A stretch of DNA of 64,000 nucleotides from Polytrichum commune (lineage: Eukaryota > Streptophyta > Polytrichopsida > Polytrichales > Polytrichaceae). The notes under the pieces are model-generated. The model ran no database searches and was not told the origin of the DNA. It saw nothing but the letters and a program-made list of their open reading frames with translations. A program made the translations under genes and the position numbers. Location of the stretch: positions 63,270,533 through 63,334,532 of the forward strand of contig OX485804.1 of assembly GCA_950295325.1 (NCBI GenBank), given 5' to 3'. Below, piece by piece: positions 1 through 12,400 of this stretch. How positions within the stretch are numbered: the stretch's first letter is position 1; each line of letters opens with the position of its first letter.

Positions 1-2504
1 TTATGAATATCTATTCATCTGTACCTTCACAATTTTTCTTGAGGGGACTTACTCTTTGGGAATAGACTTACTGTGCCACATTCTAGCTACAATCTTGCAG
101 TCCAGGATCTCAAGATGCGCATGTCACATGCATCTGCTTAAAACCTTTATGTGATGACAGAAAATTGAATTTGGTAGTGCGAGCCACTCAAATTTCAAAT
201 CTCTATAACAATTCTAAATCCATGAATAGTATCTTAGATCACTAAATTGACACACAAGTGCTTTTTATTTACCTTCTCACACTCATGATGGATATGGTCA
301 GAATTGATTTCTTGGTCTGTGAGATTCACTGACTGAAATTGAGGAATGTTGTGTCTTGCAGATGGTAATTTCTAGTGAGGAATTGGGTAAGAAGTGCTCT
401 AAATGCAGTAGAGTGGTGGTCCTTCTTGTTAGGTCAAGTGTTTTAAATCCTATTTGTAGTTTGACACTGTCAAAGTTTCTGTTGCTATGAATCCCCTTGC
501 AGATTTCTCTGAAGCTCCTAGATTTTGGTTGCAAAATCTTGCTTTAGTTTACAAAACCAGGCAGAAGCAGTCTTCCTTTGAAGACTGCTTCAAATGCTCT
601 TGTTGTATCTTAAAGACTATATAGTAGGAGTTTGATATTGCTCACTTACCACCTACATCCTTAAGGTAGACTGATTATGCAGTACCATGGATGCCAAACA
701 TAATTTTGCTCTTGAAATTAATTTTGTGTCAACAATGCCGATAAGGTTATGCCAACCATGAGCTGGAACTCCATTGGCTTCAAATGTGAGATATTCATCC
801 ATTCACATGTATTTTCTGGGTCTCTCATAAGGACATAGATCATTATGAGCAATCAAATTCTGAAGTTTACAGCTTCCTCTGTGAAGTTAGGATCTGGTAG
901 GGATGAATTCAAGAGGCCTCTTTGGAGTTGTTTCGGTTTCAATTGTTCTGTCAATGACAATTCTTGAATTGGCGGTGTGGTTGTATGAAACACCTCTTTG
1001 TAGCAAATACAAATAATGTAAGGCTCTCATTTCACATAATTGTTGGACATGCTAATGTTATTTATTTTGAATGAATATAGCATGTTGCACAATAGTGGCT
1101 AGTAAAATAATGTTTACTGGAAGGCAGCTGTCCAAGAACATACTCCTTTGGTAAGATGAAGTCATAGAAGTGCAAACTCAATTTCATGATTTTAATAACC
1201 AATTTAGCAAATGGGTTCTACCAATTTCATTGGAATCATGAACCAAGTTCACTATAGGCCAACCAATTTAACTTGAACTTTCAACCAATTTCACTACATG
1301 CTATGAACAATTTCATGATTTGGTATCCATATTCACATCTTCACAACATGAATTTCATTAAATTGTATAACTTTATTTCACAAAGAGCGGTACCTCATGT
1401 ATAAGATTCTCCTTATCACTTCCTACGATTAGCTCTATCAAAATCACGCAACCGGATGTCACATGCCAAAGTTGTATTGCGCTTTGCTCATGTGGTTGAC
1501 AATCTTCCCACAATCAAATCTACAACACCACTACACTCTCAAATCCATGAGATTGTGTACTCCATTTACATTGGGTTTGTGTTGTTTGCTTCGATGTATA
1601 GTACTCAAAGACTAGAGGAGAATTGACATTGCTTGCTTTCGGCTTTGAGGTATTGTAATGAAAGACCAAAGAAAATCGACATCAAAGCTAGAGGCTTCCA
1701 TGTGAACATGGAACAATGAGAAGCCCATGAACAACAAGAAGGCAAAGAATGTGAAATGAGGAGGTGAGTAGTTAAGAAGTTGAGAAAATGAAAACCATAG
1801 AGTGCAAGAAGATTTATGAAATTGGTTGGAAGATTCACGAAGTTGCTAGAGGTAAAGGTCCACTACCATGAAATGGAGGTGTGCCACATGTCAGGTCAGT
1901 TTAGAAGAATTATGAATTAATTTTAAAAAGTTTATGAAATTGGTAGAACACTCTGGTAACACTGGTTGGAAGGTTCATGAACTAGCTTGGAACCTTCTTG
2001 AAATTGAGTTTGCGCTTTTGTGAAAGTCATCTTACCAAAGGATTTGAACCGCTCCTTAAAGAATCTACACCACAAACTCTTCTTATATCAAAACTGATAA
2101 AGGTGCCATGCAAAGCACTTGTGAAGTAGTGTTGAAGGTTTTACTCGGTTAGAGGGGCTCTCGACACACATAATAATTTGCAAGAGGATAGAGAGTCCAC
2201 AAAAATTTAGCCCCTCCAAATCCACTTTTAAAGGGTTTGGAGGGTCTATTTTTTCCTTACAACCCCTCCAAAGTGTGGTTAGAAGGGTTTTTGGCACTTG
2301 TGATTCAAAAAAATTAAGCAATGACCAGTTAGATGATTAATGTGGTCATGTCCCCACGTATCTCTAGGAATTCACTCCTATGGAGTGTGTGTTAATACAC
2401 TCTATGTCTAATTAATTTGTTTGAATTCCCATTTGTTAGTCCTTTTAAGTTCCAAGTTGTAAACAACACTTTGTTTAGTCAAATTAGTGAACTACCCACT
2501 CCAA

Positions 2505-2580
2505 GGGTAATGGTATAGTGGTACAACCTGAGGATAGGTGTCGCAAGGCCCTAGGTTCAAACCAATGTTGGACTAATATA
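2505..2580 (+). repeat. tRNA-like block, possible SINE head
   Basis: TGGTATAGTGG at 2511-2521 resembles a pol III A box. GGTTCAAACC at 2554-2563 matches a B box at the usual spacing. The sequence between does not fold into an obvious cloverleaf and no acceptor stem is visible, so a tRNA-derived SINE remnant is more likely than a tRNA gene. The 3' end of any such element is not defined. Confidence 0.3.
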
Positions 2581-3852
2581 TAGGCGAACATAACATTAAT
2601 GACCATTAGTGCATGGAGACTTAGGTTCAGACTGAGCTCCTAGCATTTCATAACGCCATTCTCCAATAACTCGTTGAGATATACTGGCTCCACAAAACAT
2701 GGCAGGTCCCTTAGTAATCTTACAAATGTTGTGCACAAGATGAGAAAATCTTTGTATGCCTTAGACATTACTTGGGTCAATACCATCCTTTTGCCCTGTT
2801 AATACGAGAAAATATTTAACTTACACTAATATGTGCAGTAAGGTTGGTTGTGCAAATTATCTTAGTCAAAATCAAATACATAAACTTATAACTCTATTTG
2901 TTCATCCCTATAGCAACCGTAGTCAACACAATCATGCATTTTGATATTGTGGCAATAAATCTTCAAAATAGTGTGGGGCAATCTAGTTGCACCTATCAAT
3001 GTAGGTATGAAGACTCTTGGATGATATCATATAACCCAAACCAAAAAAAAAAAAAAAAACCCTCAAATCCTTATACTCATACCATGTTGGTGTCATAACA
3101 ATTTACATTTTCATTGAACGTACCGAGTGGTACAAAAAAGAAGAAGTAATACCAACCCAACATTCATTTAAACCCACTTGTACATTGGTAAAAGTTTGTG
3201 GTGTCCTTGACCTTAGAACATGTTTGGAGGTTACAGTTGAGACCATTTTCTATACGTGACCAAGGGCCATGAGGAAAATGATTTAGAATGTTTTGTGCTC
3301 ATTCTTATCACATGACCATGACCCAAGAGAAATCCTCATCACTTTTTAAAGGCCTTGGTCACGGGACATAGTTTAAGACAGACTTAGATCACAAAACAAT
3401 GCTCAAAATCACTAGAAAGTAAGATCTTATACAATTAGACTATGTTAAAATAAAAAGTTTTCTTAAACAAACGTTGAAAAAATAGATTTCCTTTTGACAT
3501 GGGCAACTTATTTTCTGATGAGGCAAATCATTTGGGTTCTCTCACCACAAAATCTAGGTGACCACCTAATATTATTCATTTCTAAACATGTAAGATTCCA
3601 TGTCAGTTTCGTGTCATTTTCTCATCCATTTTCTTACATACTCACCCACATTCACTTCTCTTTTTGGCAACCTTGTGTAAACAATACAAAACCACCATTC
3701 ATTTCTAAACCATTGAGAGATTTTAGAAAACAATGATCTTGGTTATTGGATATTGGTCACTAGTCACTAGTGTAAACTTGACCTCATAACAATCAACTTT
3801 TATTTTACTTTTGACAATGAACTTAAAGTTCCATAACATTAGTAACTCGGAG

Positions 3853-4084
3853 CAATGTCCAGGGAGTTTTTTGGGTATAACCGGTTAAAATCCTAGCGAT
3901 TCCAAGTCCAACTGGTTACATGTTGTGCTCTTTCGGCTGGTATTTACTAATTTGAAGTATATTCCATAAATTCCTTCAAAATGATGAGTAATGTTTTTGA
4001 AGTCTTGAACTTCAAAATGGTTATTTATCAAACTCAACCAGTCCATCTGTAACTAGTGGTCGGTTCTTCTTGTTCATGTCAGTG
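3853..4084 (+). mobile_element. hAT-like miniature element, copy 1
   Basis: This is one of three copies of a ~230-bp family; the others are at 50123-50350 (opposite orientation) and 61336-61565. Shared landmarks are a left end with GGGAGTTTTTTGGG, a block containing CCAACYGGTTACRTGTTG, and a right part with ATCTGTAAC followed by GGTTCT. No target duplication is clear for this copy. The hAT assignment rests on the 50 kb copy. Confidence 0.5.
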
Positions 4085-5179
4085 ATGCATGTGATATTAG
4101 TTGTTCATTACTTGTAGCACAATGGGAACATACATAATAGACTATATAAGTAGTATATAACAAGTTAGATTGAGTTCTTAGTATGGCCAGGGATTTGTGG
4201 CACTCAAGTCAAGTCATTTGGTAATAACAACTGGATGAGTCCAATGGTCTACAAATAGGATATATTCAGAATTTTCAAACTTCTTGACTACGAATGTTAG
4301 TATGCGTAGGATAGCCTACAGACAAGGAAAAAAAATGTCGAAGAATCATCTTTGCTACTCGTGACAGTAGTAAAAATGGTTAATCATATTAATTACATAC
4401 ATTTGAAGTAATTCATGGTTCTTCTAAAATTTAATTCCACGTATAACAATGTCGATATGATTAGGATAGGGTATAGTCAAGGGATGATTCACAAAAAAAC
4501 CATCTTTGCTACTGATGAGAATAGCAAAAATAATTGATTATGTCGAGTGCATTTAAATGAAAGAAATATCATGATTGTGTTTAAATGACAAATTCTAGAG
4601 ACAAAATGTGATTGTCAAGAGAAGAAGAAATCAAATGTAATCTAAAAATAATTTCAAAAATCATATTAACAACGAAGATGAACAAGATGAATTTAATAGA
4701 TAAAGTAAATTAAATCATATTAGAAAAACAAGATGATCAATGCAATCTTAATGATAAACACACTACCAAAATAATTGAAACAAGTCGCTCTTAAAACTAA
4801 GGGAAGTAACAAAATTTTAAGAATGAAGAGAAACAATTAAAAGTAGAGCATGAAGGTCTCATAAGAAATGGAAAACAATGAAGGAGTGGAGGCATGGCGA
4901 TCATTACAAAGTGGAAGAGAAGCAAGGGACAAAACCCTATAACTGGTTGATGTGGCATGTGAAGGGGCAAGGATGAAATGGATCCCACACGGTCGGGAGT
5001 TGACAAAATTACAAAGTCAACAACCTAGTCCTAGCTTAAGATTCAAAAACATTTGCCATGGTCCGTACATGTAATTTTTTTATCCCACATGAGACAGGAG
5101 ACCATCCTATTGCTTAAACTTCTTCACTTCTTCTTACAATATAATAAAATTGACATTAACCATCGGCAAGATGAAAGGT

Positions 5180-6910
5180 TGAACCTACATGGACTTTCGT
5201 TACATACATTTGTCATCCATCCATGTTGGCTGTCCGAAGCAGCACGTGTGTCTCGCTTTGCACTTGCTATCTACTCTGCTTACAATAGCCGGCCCGCATT
5301 CACATCCCCTCCCCTCACGTTTCTCTTGCTTCTCTCTCGCACCACATCATCCACCTCAAGTGCGCCCGCTGTGGATCGACCGATCTCGTGCTCCGAGGCT
5401 GTGTGTGTGCTTGTTGCAATATTTTCATACGAGTCTCAGCTATCTCCGCGTTCCGGGATTGATTAGTGCTAAGTTAGCTTGCCTTGCTCATCAGTCAGCC
5501 GGCTTCTTCTTCTTCTTCTTCTTCTTTCGATTTGTTGGTGGTGGCTTCCCATCTGTAGGTAGCATAGTCAGTTGATCTCTAGCAAGATGCATTCCAGTTT
5601 CTTCCAACCGCGATTCGCTGACAGACGGCATCAGCGTTGTGGAGGGCCTGCAGCTGCTCAAAGTGGCCAGGTTCAGTCTCTGCAAGTAGCTGTCAGTTCC
5701 AGCAGGGGCTTCGTGTGGGTGGATGAGCTCTCTAAGATTTGGGATCAGGCGTGGAGACGTTTTCTCAGCTTCTGTAGGGTTTGAGTAAGTGAATAGAGCT
5801 GGGACTGGTTAGGAGATTGATTGATTGCCACGGTAGAGTGAGTGGGTGAGTGAGTGTGGTCTGCTTCATCAGCGCCTTATTAGAAGAGACTCAGGAGTGC
5901 CGGAAGGTAATTCCCACCTGAGATGCAACGGGTGTCCGCCATTGTGATCACGACGCGTGGCGAACTTCTCCCAGAGATTCTAAATCATGTTACGCTGAAC
6001 CAGACCGAGAGTAGCCTCCATCAGACTCATCATGGAACAGAGGGGCGGGGCGCGCGAGGTGACCAAGGTCGAGACAGAGATGAATCTGAAGTCTGCGGTG
6101 ATCGCCTTGAAGGTCGCAGCAGCTCCTGAGGAATTGATAAAAAAGAAGAATTTGCGGTCTCTCTGCAAGCTGTTAATTCCAGGAACTATTTCTGAGTGGT
6201 TGCTCATCAGCTTTCTAAGCTTTGGACTCAAACGTGGACTCGATCGATGCTCTCTCAGCTCCTGTAGCATGTCTGATGGTGGTCAACTCGTAATTTGATG
6301 ATCGAATTCTAGGTGCAGGCATCTGACCACACACTCGATGCAATCCAAATAGCCTAGAGGCCGCTCTAGGAATGTCGTTTCCACTCGAGGTTCAAGTGCA
6401 CCTCAACCAATGTGACGTGTGGGATTCGTTGGAAACGAGAGCCGAACAGAATCGAAGAGACACCTAATTTAGTGCCTCATGCATATTCTCAACGATGTGA
6501 ATTAAGATGGGGTATGCACTTGAGGATTATGAGCGAGAAGAGGGGTTTAATCCTGATGATCATCCCAATTAGGGGAGCAGCAAGCGCTGATCTGTCCCTA
6601 TAAAAACTTAATGCATCGAGTCGTGGGGGGATCATCCTGGATGGTAATTTTGTTGCTATGATACTGGGTATCATCAGCAGCAGATCATCAAACAATAGTC
6701 TTCTTGTGGATGATGGTTTAGGTAGTCGCCATGGATAAACTAATCCGAAAAGGCTAAAGACAGAAGTGAAGACGAGAATTAGCTACTGTTGGAATGCTAC
6801 TGCACTTGCTTGCAGATCAGTATGTGACCTTGTTCACTGCAATTCCCAAGCGGTTTAATACTGTAAGGACATTAGAGGATCGGAAACGATGTCTCTTTCT
6901 TGAGAAATAA
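5180..6910 (+). pseudogene. Probable decayed, internally duplicated plant gene
   Basis: This stretch is GC-richer than its surroundings, has a CTT microsatellite near 5505-5527, and contains coding-like peptides broken by stops. Two halves at roughly 5630-5780 and 6090-6290 align as a degenerate duplication; both carry a track like LQ-V-S-R-F then LSK-W-Q-W-R. Further pieces are a 31-codon frame at 6372 (starts MSFPLEV), a segment GYALEDYEREEGFNPDDHPN near 6510, and a 38-codon frame at 6794-6910 containing TAIPKRFNTVRTLEDRKRC. I do not recognise the family. It could also be a spliced noncoding transcript or a gene whose exons I failed to join. Confidence 0.3.
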
Positions 6911-9495
6911 AAAGATGCAAAATTTCAGAAACTGGATTTCTGGTGAGATCAAAATCTAGAATATTACTACTTCGTTGCAAGTTTTTTTGTTTTTGAAAGT
7001 AGTATATATGCTTATGGGACAGAAAGAACCGGGGTCCCTATAGGGCAAACTTCCAAGTGGAGGGTATTTCATGAAGTTCAATTGCCGGTGTTGGTGAAAC
7101 TTTGCATGGGATCTCAATACTTTTTCTTCATTTTGATACTGTGGAGTTGGGGGCTTCAACATATGATGTGAAACGAGGTTGGTTTCAAAGTCGGGGAAGT
7201 CAAAAGTCTTATGAGACTAATTGCACATCAAGATGATTTCAAAAGGGATAGAGGCTAAAATCAATTTGATGGTCCAACTGGAACAAAGACTTGAGCATGT
7301 CTAGTACTACATGTGACATATATGCAATAACCCACATCAACGTGTTTTTCCTCTCAAATGAAAGGCAACTTCTAGTTAATGGAATAGAGAGGTACACAAA
7401 TGCTCCCTCAAACTTCAATGGCCCCTTGCAATTGTGCCAACCGCCACTTCTTGTGGATGGGATAAATAGTAAGCACATTACTATGTGGATGGGAGGTCAA
7501 GTCTGCATCAATTAATAGTCTGCATCAATTAATGGTCTTGCCGACTTGGCCAACGCATGAAAAAGGGCCCTTAGTTTCTTGGACACAATCTGGACTTCTG
7601 CATAGAGGAGTAAGCAGGGTTTGTAAAGGTTGAATGGTCGCTAGGTCGTTCAGTTTTAAGATTCTTGCGAGGAAACTAGTAAGTTAACCCCCACATACGT
7701 TACGTAGTAGCGACTGTTGGGACTATCACTTATGTATAGGATAGAAGACAGAGCTCCTCCGGATTCGCCGGCTTGCTTGTTCAGAGGCAAATTCCCTCAT
7801 CAGAGGTTGCAGAGTGAAGTGAGAATGAATGTCTATGCAATACATAAGCTTTTAAGAAGAAAAAAACTTACGTTCATCTCCAGTACTCCATTTGTGCTTG
7901 AGAAGTTTGAAAACCATATCCAGATCAAATCCTCGTGTTGAAATATTATAACATGATAGTTACCTTTCTGGTATGGACACGGGTAGATCACTTAGTGCAT
8001 ATTAAAAATGACGTGTGCCATAATATAGAGAGGATTAAAATCATTTGAAATAAAAATTATAAAGGAATTCCAAATAATGAAGGGGCCATTAAATGTAGAC
8101 AATCCCATTATAAGTAAGTTAGATGGACATAAAATGTGGGCCATTATTTTTTTGTAAAATTAATATAGGGGCTGAAGATAAGGATCCTAGAAGGTATGTT
8201 TAGTATGGTATGTAAATGGGTTTAGGACTCATGGGGATGGATGATAATTGGGATTTCCGTATGTCCAAAAATGGCTTAAAAGGAATATAGAGTACAAAAA
8301 ATTGCAATGACTTGGACAATATAAGTAATGAAAGGGTGCAAACAAATGGGCCATTTTTGAAATTTAAGTAATTATAGGGAGGCTTTAATTCAACCCTTGA
8401 AGGTAAATAGCCCCAAAACAATAAACCCCTAGCCGCACGTGGTGCACAAAAATGCCTTAGAGTGACCTACCTGTGGGTATGGACACATAAATTGCTTCGC
8501 TTTCGGAAGAAATTTGCCATGTGTCTATATTGCATTGGTTGGGAGCCTATAGAGTCAAACATGGGTAACTTCGGCACTCAAAAGTGTAGAACTACATACA
8601 TCTAGATGTCAAAATGTTGGGAAAAGCTAAGAGCAATTCACAGTAACATCTTTATAATTTGGCAAGGTAGAGATTGAAAAATTCAGTCGATTCTACATTC
8701 CAGTACCGCCACGCCAACAAGTTTTTCAAACCCTTTATTGATCCTGGGCAGCAGGCATTTTCGGATAATTCCTGCCTCACTACAATTGTCTAACATCCTT
8801 TAAACTGCATCTAGTCCTTACAAAAGTAGAGATCATCACCTGGGGACTGCAAAACTTTAGGCCGACATCATGTGGCCACACCTCTTGATTATCAAGTATT
8901 TGGGGTCATGTTGGGACCCCTGTTTCTAGCCTACTTTATCAAGTAATGGGTTCAGGAGGGAACCCCCTGCTACTGATCCCTTTCGGCTAATTTTCCATAT
9001 CATTGAGCACAGTAGCCTATGACTCACTTAGTTGACAAATAATAATAATAATTTAACTTAGTGCACTGGTAACTCTCTTAAATGTTCGAATACCAGACCT
9101 AATAATAATTTCTGCATGCTTTGTTGACAACCCAATTTCAAGATGGAGGCGCACTCCTTTTGCACTGGCCATGAAATGAGGGCTATGGGCCCAACTGTTA
9201 ATTAATGTGTCTTTCAGTTATTGTTGCAGATGGTTCAAGGCAGGAATGAGTGGGTAGACAGTGTAATGTCCAGGTAGCCTGCAGAGGCAGTGACATAATT
9301 GGTTGGATTGTTTGTCCTTGTGTATATACAAGGCCCAATTACCAGGCAGGGGCTAGGAATATCTCAGGGGATTGTCAGCGATGGCAACATGAGATGAGTT
9401 TTGAGCTAAATTCTGTCTGTACACAACTTAAGGTGAATCTGGCTCGAAACTTCATTGAATTTGATTCACGGTTGGAGACGTCAGATCAGGCATGA
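6911..9495. other. Intergenic DNA downstream of the auxin carrier
   Basis: No supported exon. A 74-codon frame at 7717-7941 has no motif and no splice partners. The last few hundred bases before 9496 lie just 3' of the auxin carrier stop codon and probably include its 3'UTR; I could not place a polyadenylation site. A weak tRNA-like A/B box pair lies near 9056-9100. Confidence 0.5.
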
Positions 9496-12400
9496 TTATG
9501 CTTGGTGAGGAGCATTTGCAGGGGCAGGAGCCGCTGCCACTGGGCACTGATAGCACGCAGCAAACACACCAAAGGTCTTAATCTGCTTGATGAAGTTTGT
9601 GACGCTGGCCCATCCTCCCCATCCGATCCCAATCACCACGATCCATATGCACACAAATATGTTCACCAGGTATACGGCTGCCCAGCTTGGTAGGAAGAAA
9701 GGTGGCTTCTCCACAGATGTCTGCAGCAACAAGGGCCTACAATTAACCCAGGAGGCAACATGCCTTTTACAATAAGCAATTTACTTTCGTTTATTATGCT
9801 TTTTTTTCTGTCACAAATCTTACTCTTTCAATGAATTTGGTCTTGTTGCTTTGAACTTAAAAGGATGAAATCAATGATATCTTGTCTGATCGACATAGTT
9901 GACTTCCGTATTTCCTGCAGGCAATGGATTTAAAAAGATGAATAAGAAAACTCATTATGGATGGGTCTTAGGCTATAATAAGAGTTTAATTTTTAATCAT
10001 ATAATAACATGTTTAAAAAATCTTGTTATGATTTATTTTACAATCGATACTCTGTGAATAGCACTTTCATGTTGAATTATGAACCTAGTATAAATTTTCA
10101 GAGCCTTCTTTTGCCAATAACCCATGCTTATTATATAAGTGTTGCTTCCCCAGAATATTTCAGTGAAATTATGCAGCATTACAAGAGGGAGAATCTGATA
10201 GGACTTTTGGAATGCTTATTCTACACATTTATTTTACTTTGGACATGCTTTAAATTTTCCTTAAATATTTACGAAAGTATTCCAGATTATTGTGCAGTCT
10301 GAAAAAACTGTAGGCTACGAAAAACATACGAACGATGTCGGCTCCTAATGGCCTCATATGTTATTGATTTGTGTCAAAAGAAAAGAGAAGAGAAATATGA
10401 GCAACACACCACTCGAGTTGATGCAGCGCGGAAGTAGACCATGTGAGCCACGCATGGAATAATGTAGACTGTGAATGTGACGAGTAGGGCGCCCACTGCC
10501 GAGTTTATTGCTCCAAAAAAAGGGAAGGCTATTGCAAGAAACCAAATGGGTACCATGACAGGCACCCTGCATATGGCCCTCCAGAGGAAGCGCTTCGTGT
10601 GGTGAATACCGAGCAGCTTCTCCCATATAAAATACAGGGGCGTCACCGCAAACCCCACAGTGATAAACTGCATCCATATCGCCCAAAAAAGTACTCACTT
10701 TCAGAGCGTTCGTACCTGGAATTTCAAGTCACAAATTCCAAAATGAAATTATAATTGAAGAGTTGTAGTACCTGATGGATGAGCATAAGAAGAACTGCAA
10801 CATCTCGAGCAACAGTCTTTGGTAACAAGGAGAGCGAGTTGGAGTGTTTGAGTAATGTGTCTCCAAACGCCCAGTAGACCGCAAGTGCGGAGGGAATGGT
10901 CAATGTAAACACGTAGAGAGTTGCATATACAAACACATACTTGAATTTCATAGGTTTATCCATTGCGTGCATTATTTCCCTGCACCTCAATGTAAACAAG
11001 ATACTATGTCAATTAATCGATATTAATTCCAAGCAGGTCAAGCGAATGGATTATTTAGTTGTGCCAAAAGGGTAGCTTATAGCATTCTTCTGAAAAACAT
11101 TACCTGTTGATTCAAAGCAGTCATCGTAAGAAAACTTACACAGTGACAGCGTGACTTCCAAACGTGTACAGAATGTTGGTGGCTCCCGTGAAATACAAAA
11201 CTTTTGAAACTGGGCCATTATGTGATACTCCAGGTGTCTGCAAGAAGGTCCAAGGCAAGTCCAGGTCATGGGTATGGCTAGAGCAAGACATAGCAGATGA
11301 TCAATATAACATTTAAGGTGGACGGGCCTACAATTGGTTGCTTATCTTGATTGGAAACCTATATTTGAGTGGTATGTGGTTAGGTGTGGTTAGGTGTGGT
11401 TAGGTGTGGTTCTAACCAAAAAGACGTGTTAGAAAGAGACTAGACTACATGCTCAATAATGAACATGATTGGGAAATCTATATCATCACTTAATGAGCAC
11501 AAGAATCTTCACTTTGATAGTGAATAAGATATTCACATGAGCTTCAAAAATCATGAGGAAAGTGGTTACAACATTGATTTTGATTTGCTAACCATCTCGT
11601 ATGAATAGCAAGTTTCAAATCCTAGGACAAATGGGCTAGTCAGAAGATGTAACCATTTAAGACCCATCTACCTTGTGGGACAATAGAGTTAAGCACGAAG
11701 TCATCAAAAGTGGGGACTCACTCCCACTTCTCAATTTTTAAATGATCTCCCATATTATGCAATTCCAACACCCATGACAGTGACCAAAAAAAAAAGAGGT
11801 CTTCATACGTCACAATCCGCATCATGACGGGGTATTGATGTTGAGTTCTTGTCACTAAAGATCTATAATAGGGATGGATTTGAAGATCCTCCACTGACAA
11901 AATTCTAGGGCCAATACTCTCCTATGGTTATTGTGCCATTTTGCTTCTATTTGGAGGCAAAAAAATCTCTGATGAGATACTTTCAAATGTTATTCTGTTG
12001 AGATTATTTGTGTTTTGGGGACGAGATAGCAGAAAGTGCCAAGATAAGATGTGTGCATATAGATGGCAAAGAATGTGGCAAAATTCATAGTTATGGGATG
12101 ATAAAGTATGTCGATGCAATTTCAAGAAACCCTTCGGACATGACTTTCCCATTACAAGTCTTCAAAATGATGATTTCCTTCAAAACTGGGACTCGATTTC
12201 CACTCACATTAGGGACAACTCTTATAATTGTCCAATATCTTGGATACTTTAAGCTTTAAAGTTTCAAGAAATGGAAAGGAATATCACGGCTTGGATGGAG
12301 GAGGTGTGGTACCTGGCCATAAAAAAGGGATGCGATTGTCATGTACCAAGCAGTATAAGTGATCATTAGGAGCCCGAAGGATGACCACAGTCGATAGTTC

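Larger units (their letters stand above)
1..5179. other. Intergenic DNA, AT-rich
   Basis: I see no convincing coding exon here on either strand. Open frames are short and have no recognisable composition or motifs. The stretch holds a tRNA-like block near 2511-2563, a poly-A run at about 3042-3059 and a hAT-like miniature element at 3853-4084, listed separately. Confidence 0.6.

Noticed and set aside
5053-5575. Overlapping 128-137 codon plus frames
   Set aside because: They are Ser/Pro/His-rich readings of a CT-rich leader-like tract with no family resemblance.
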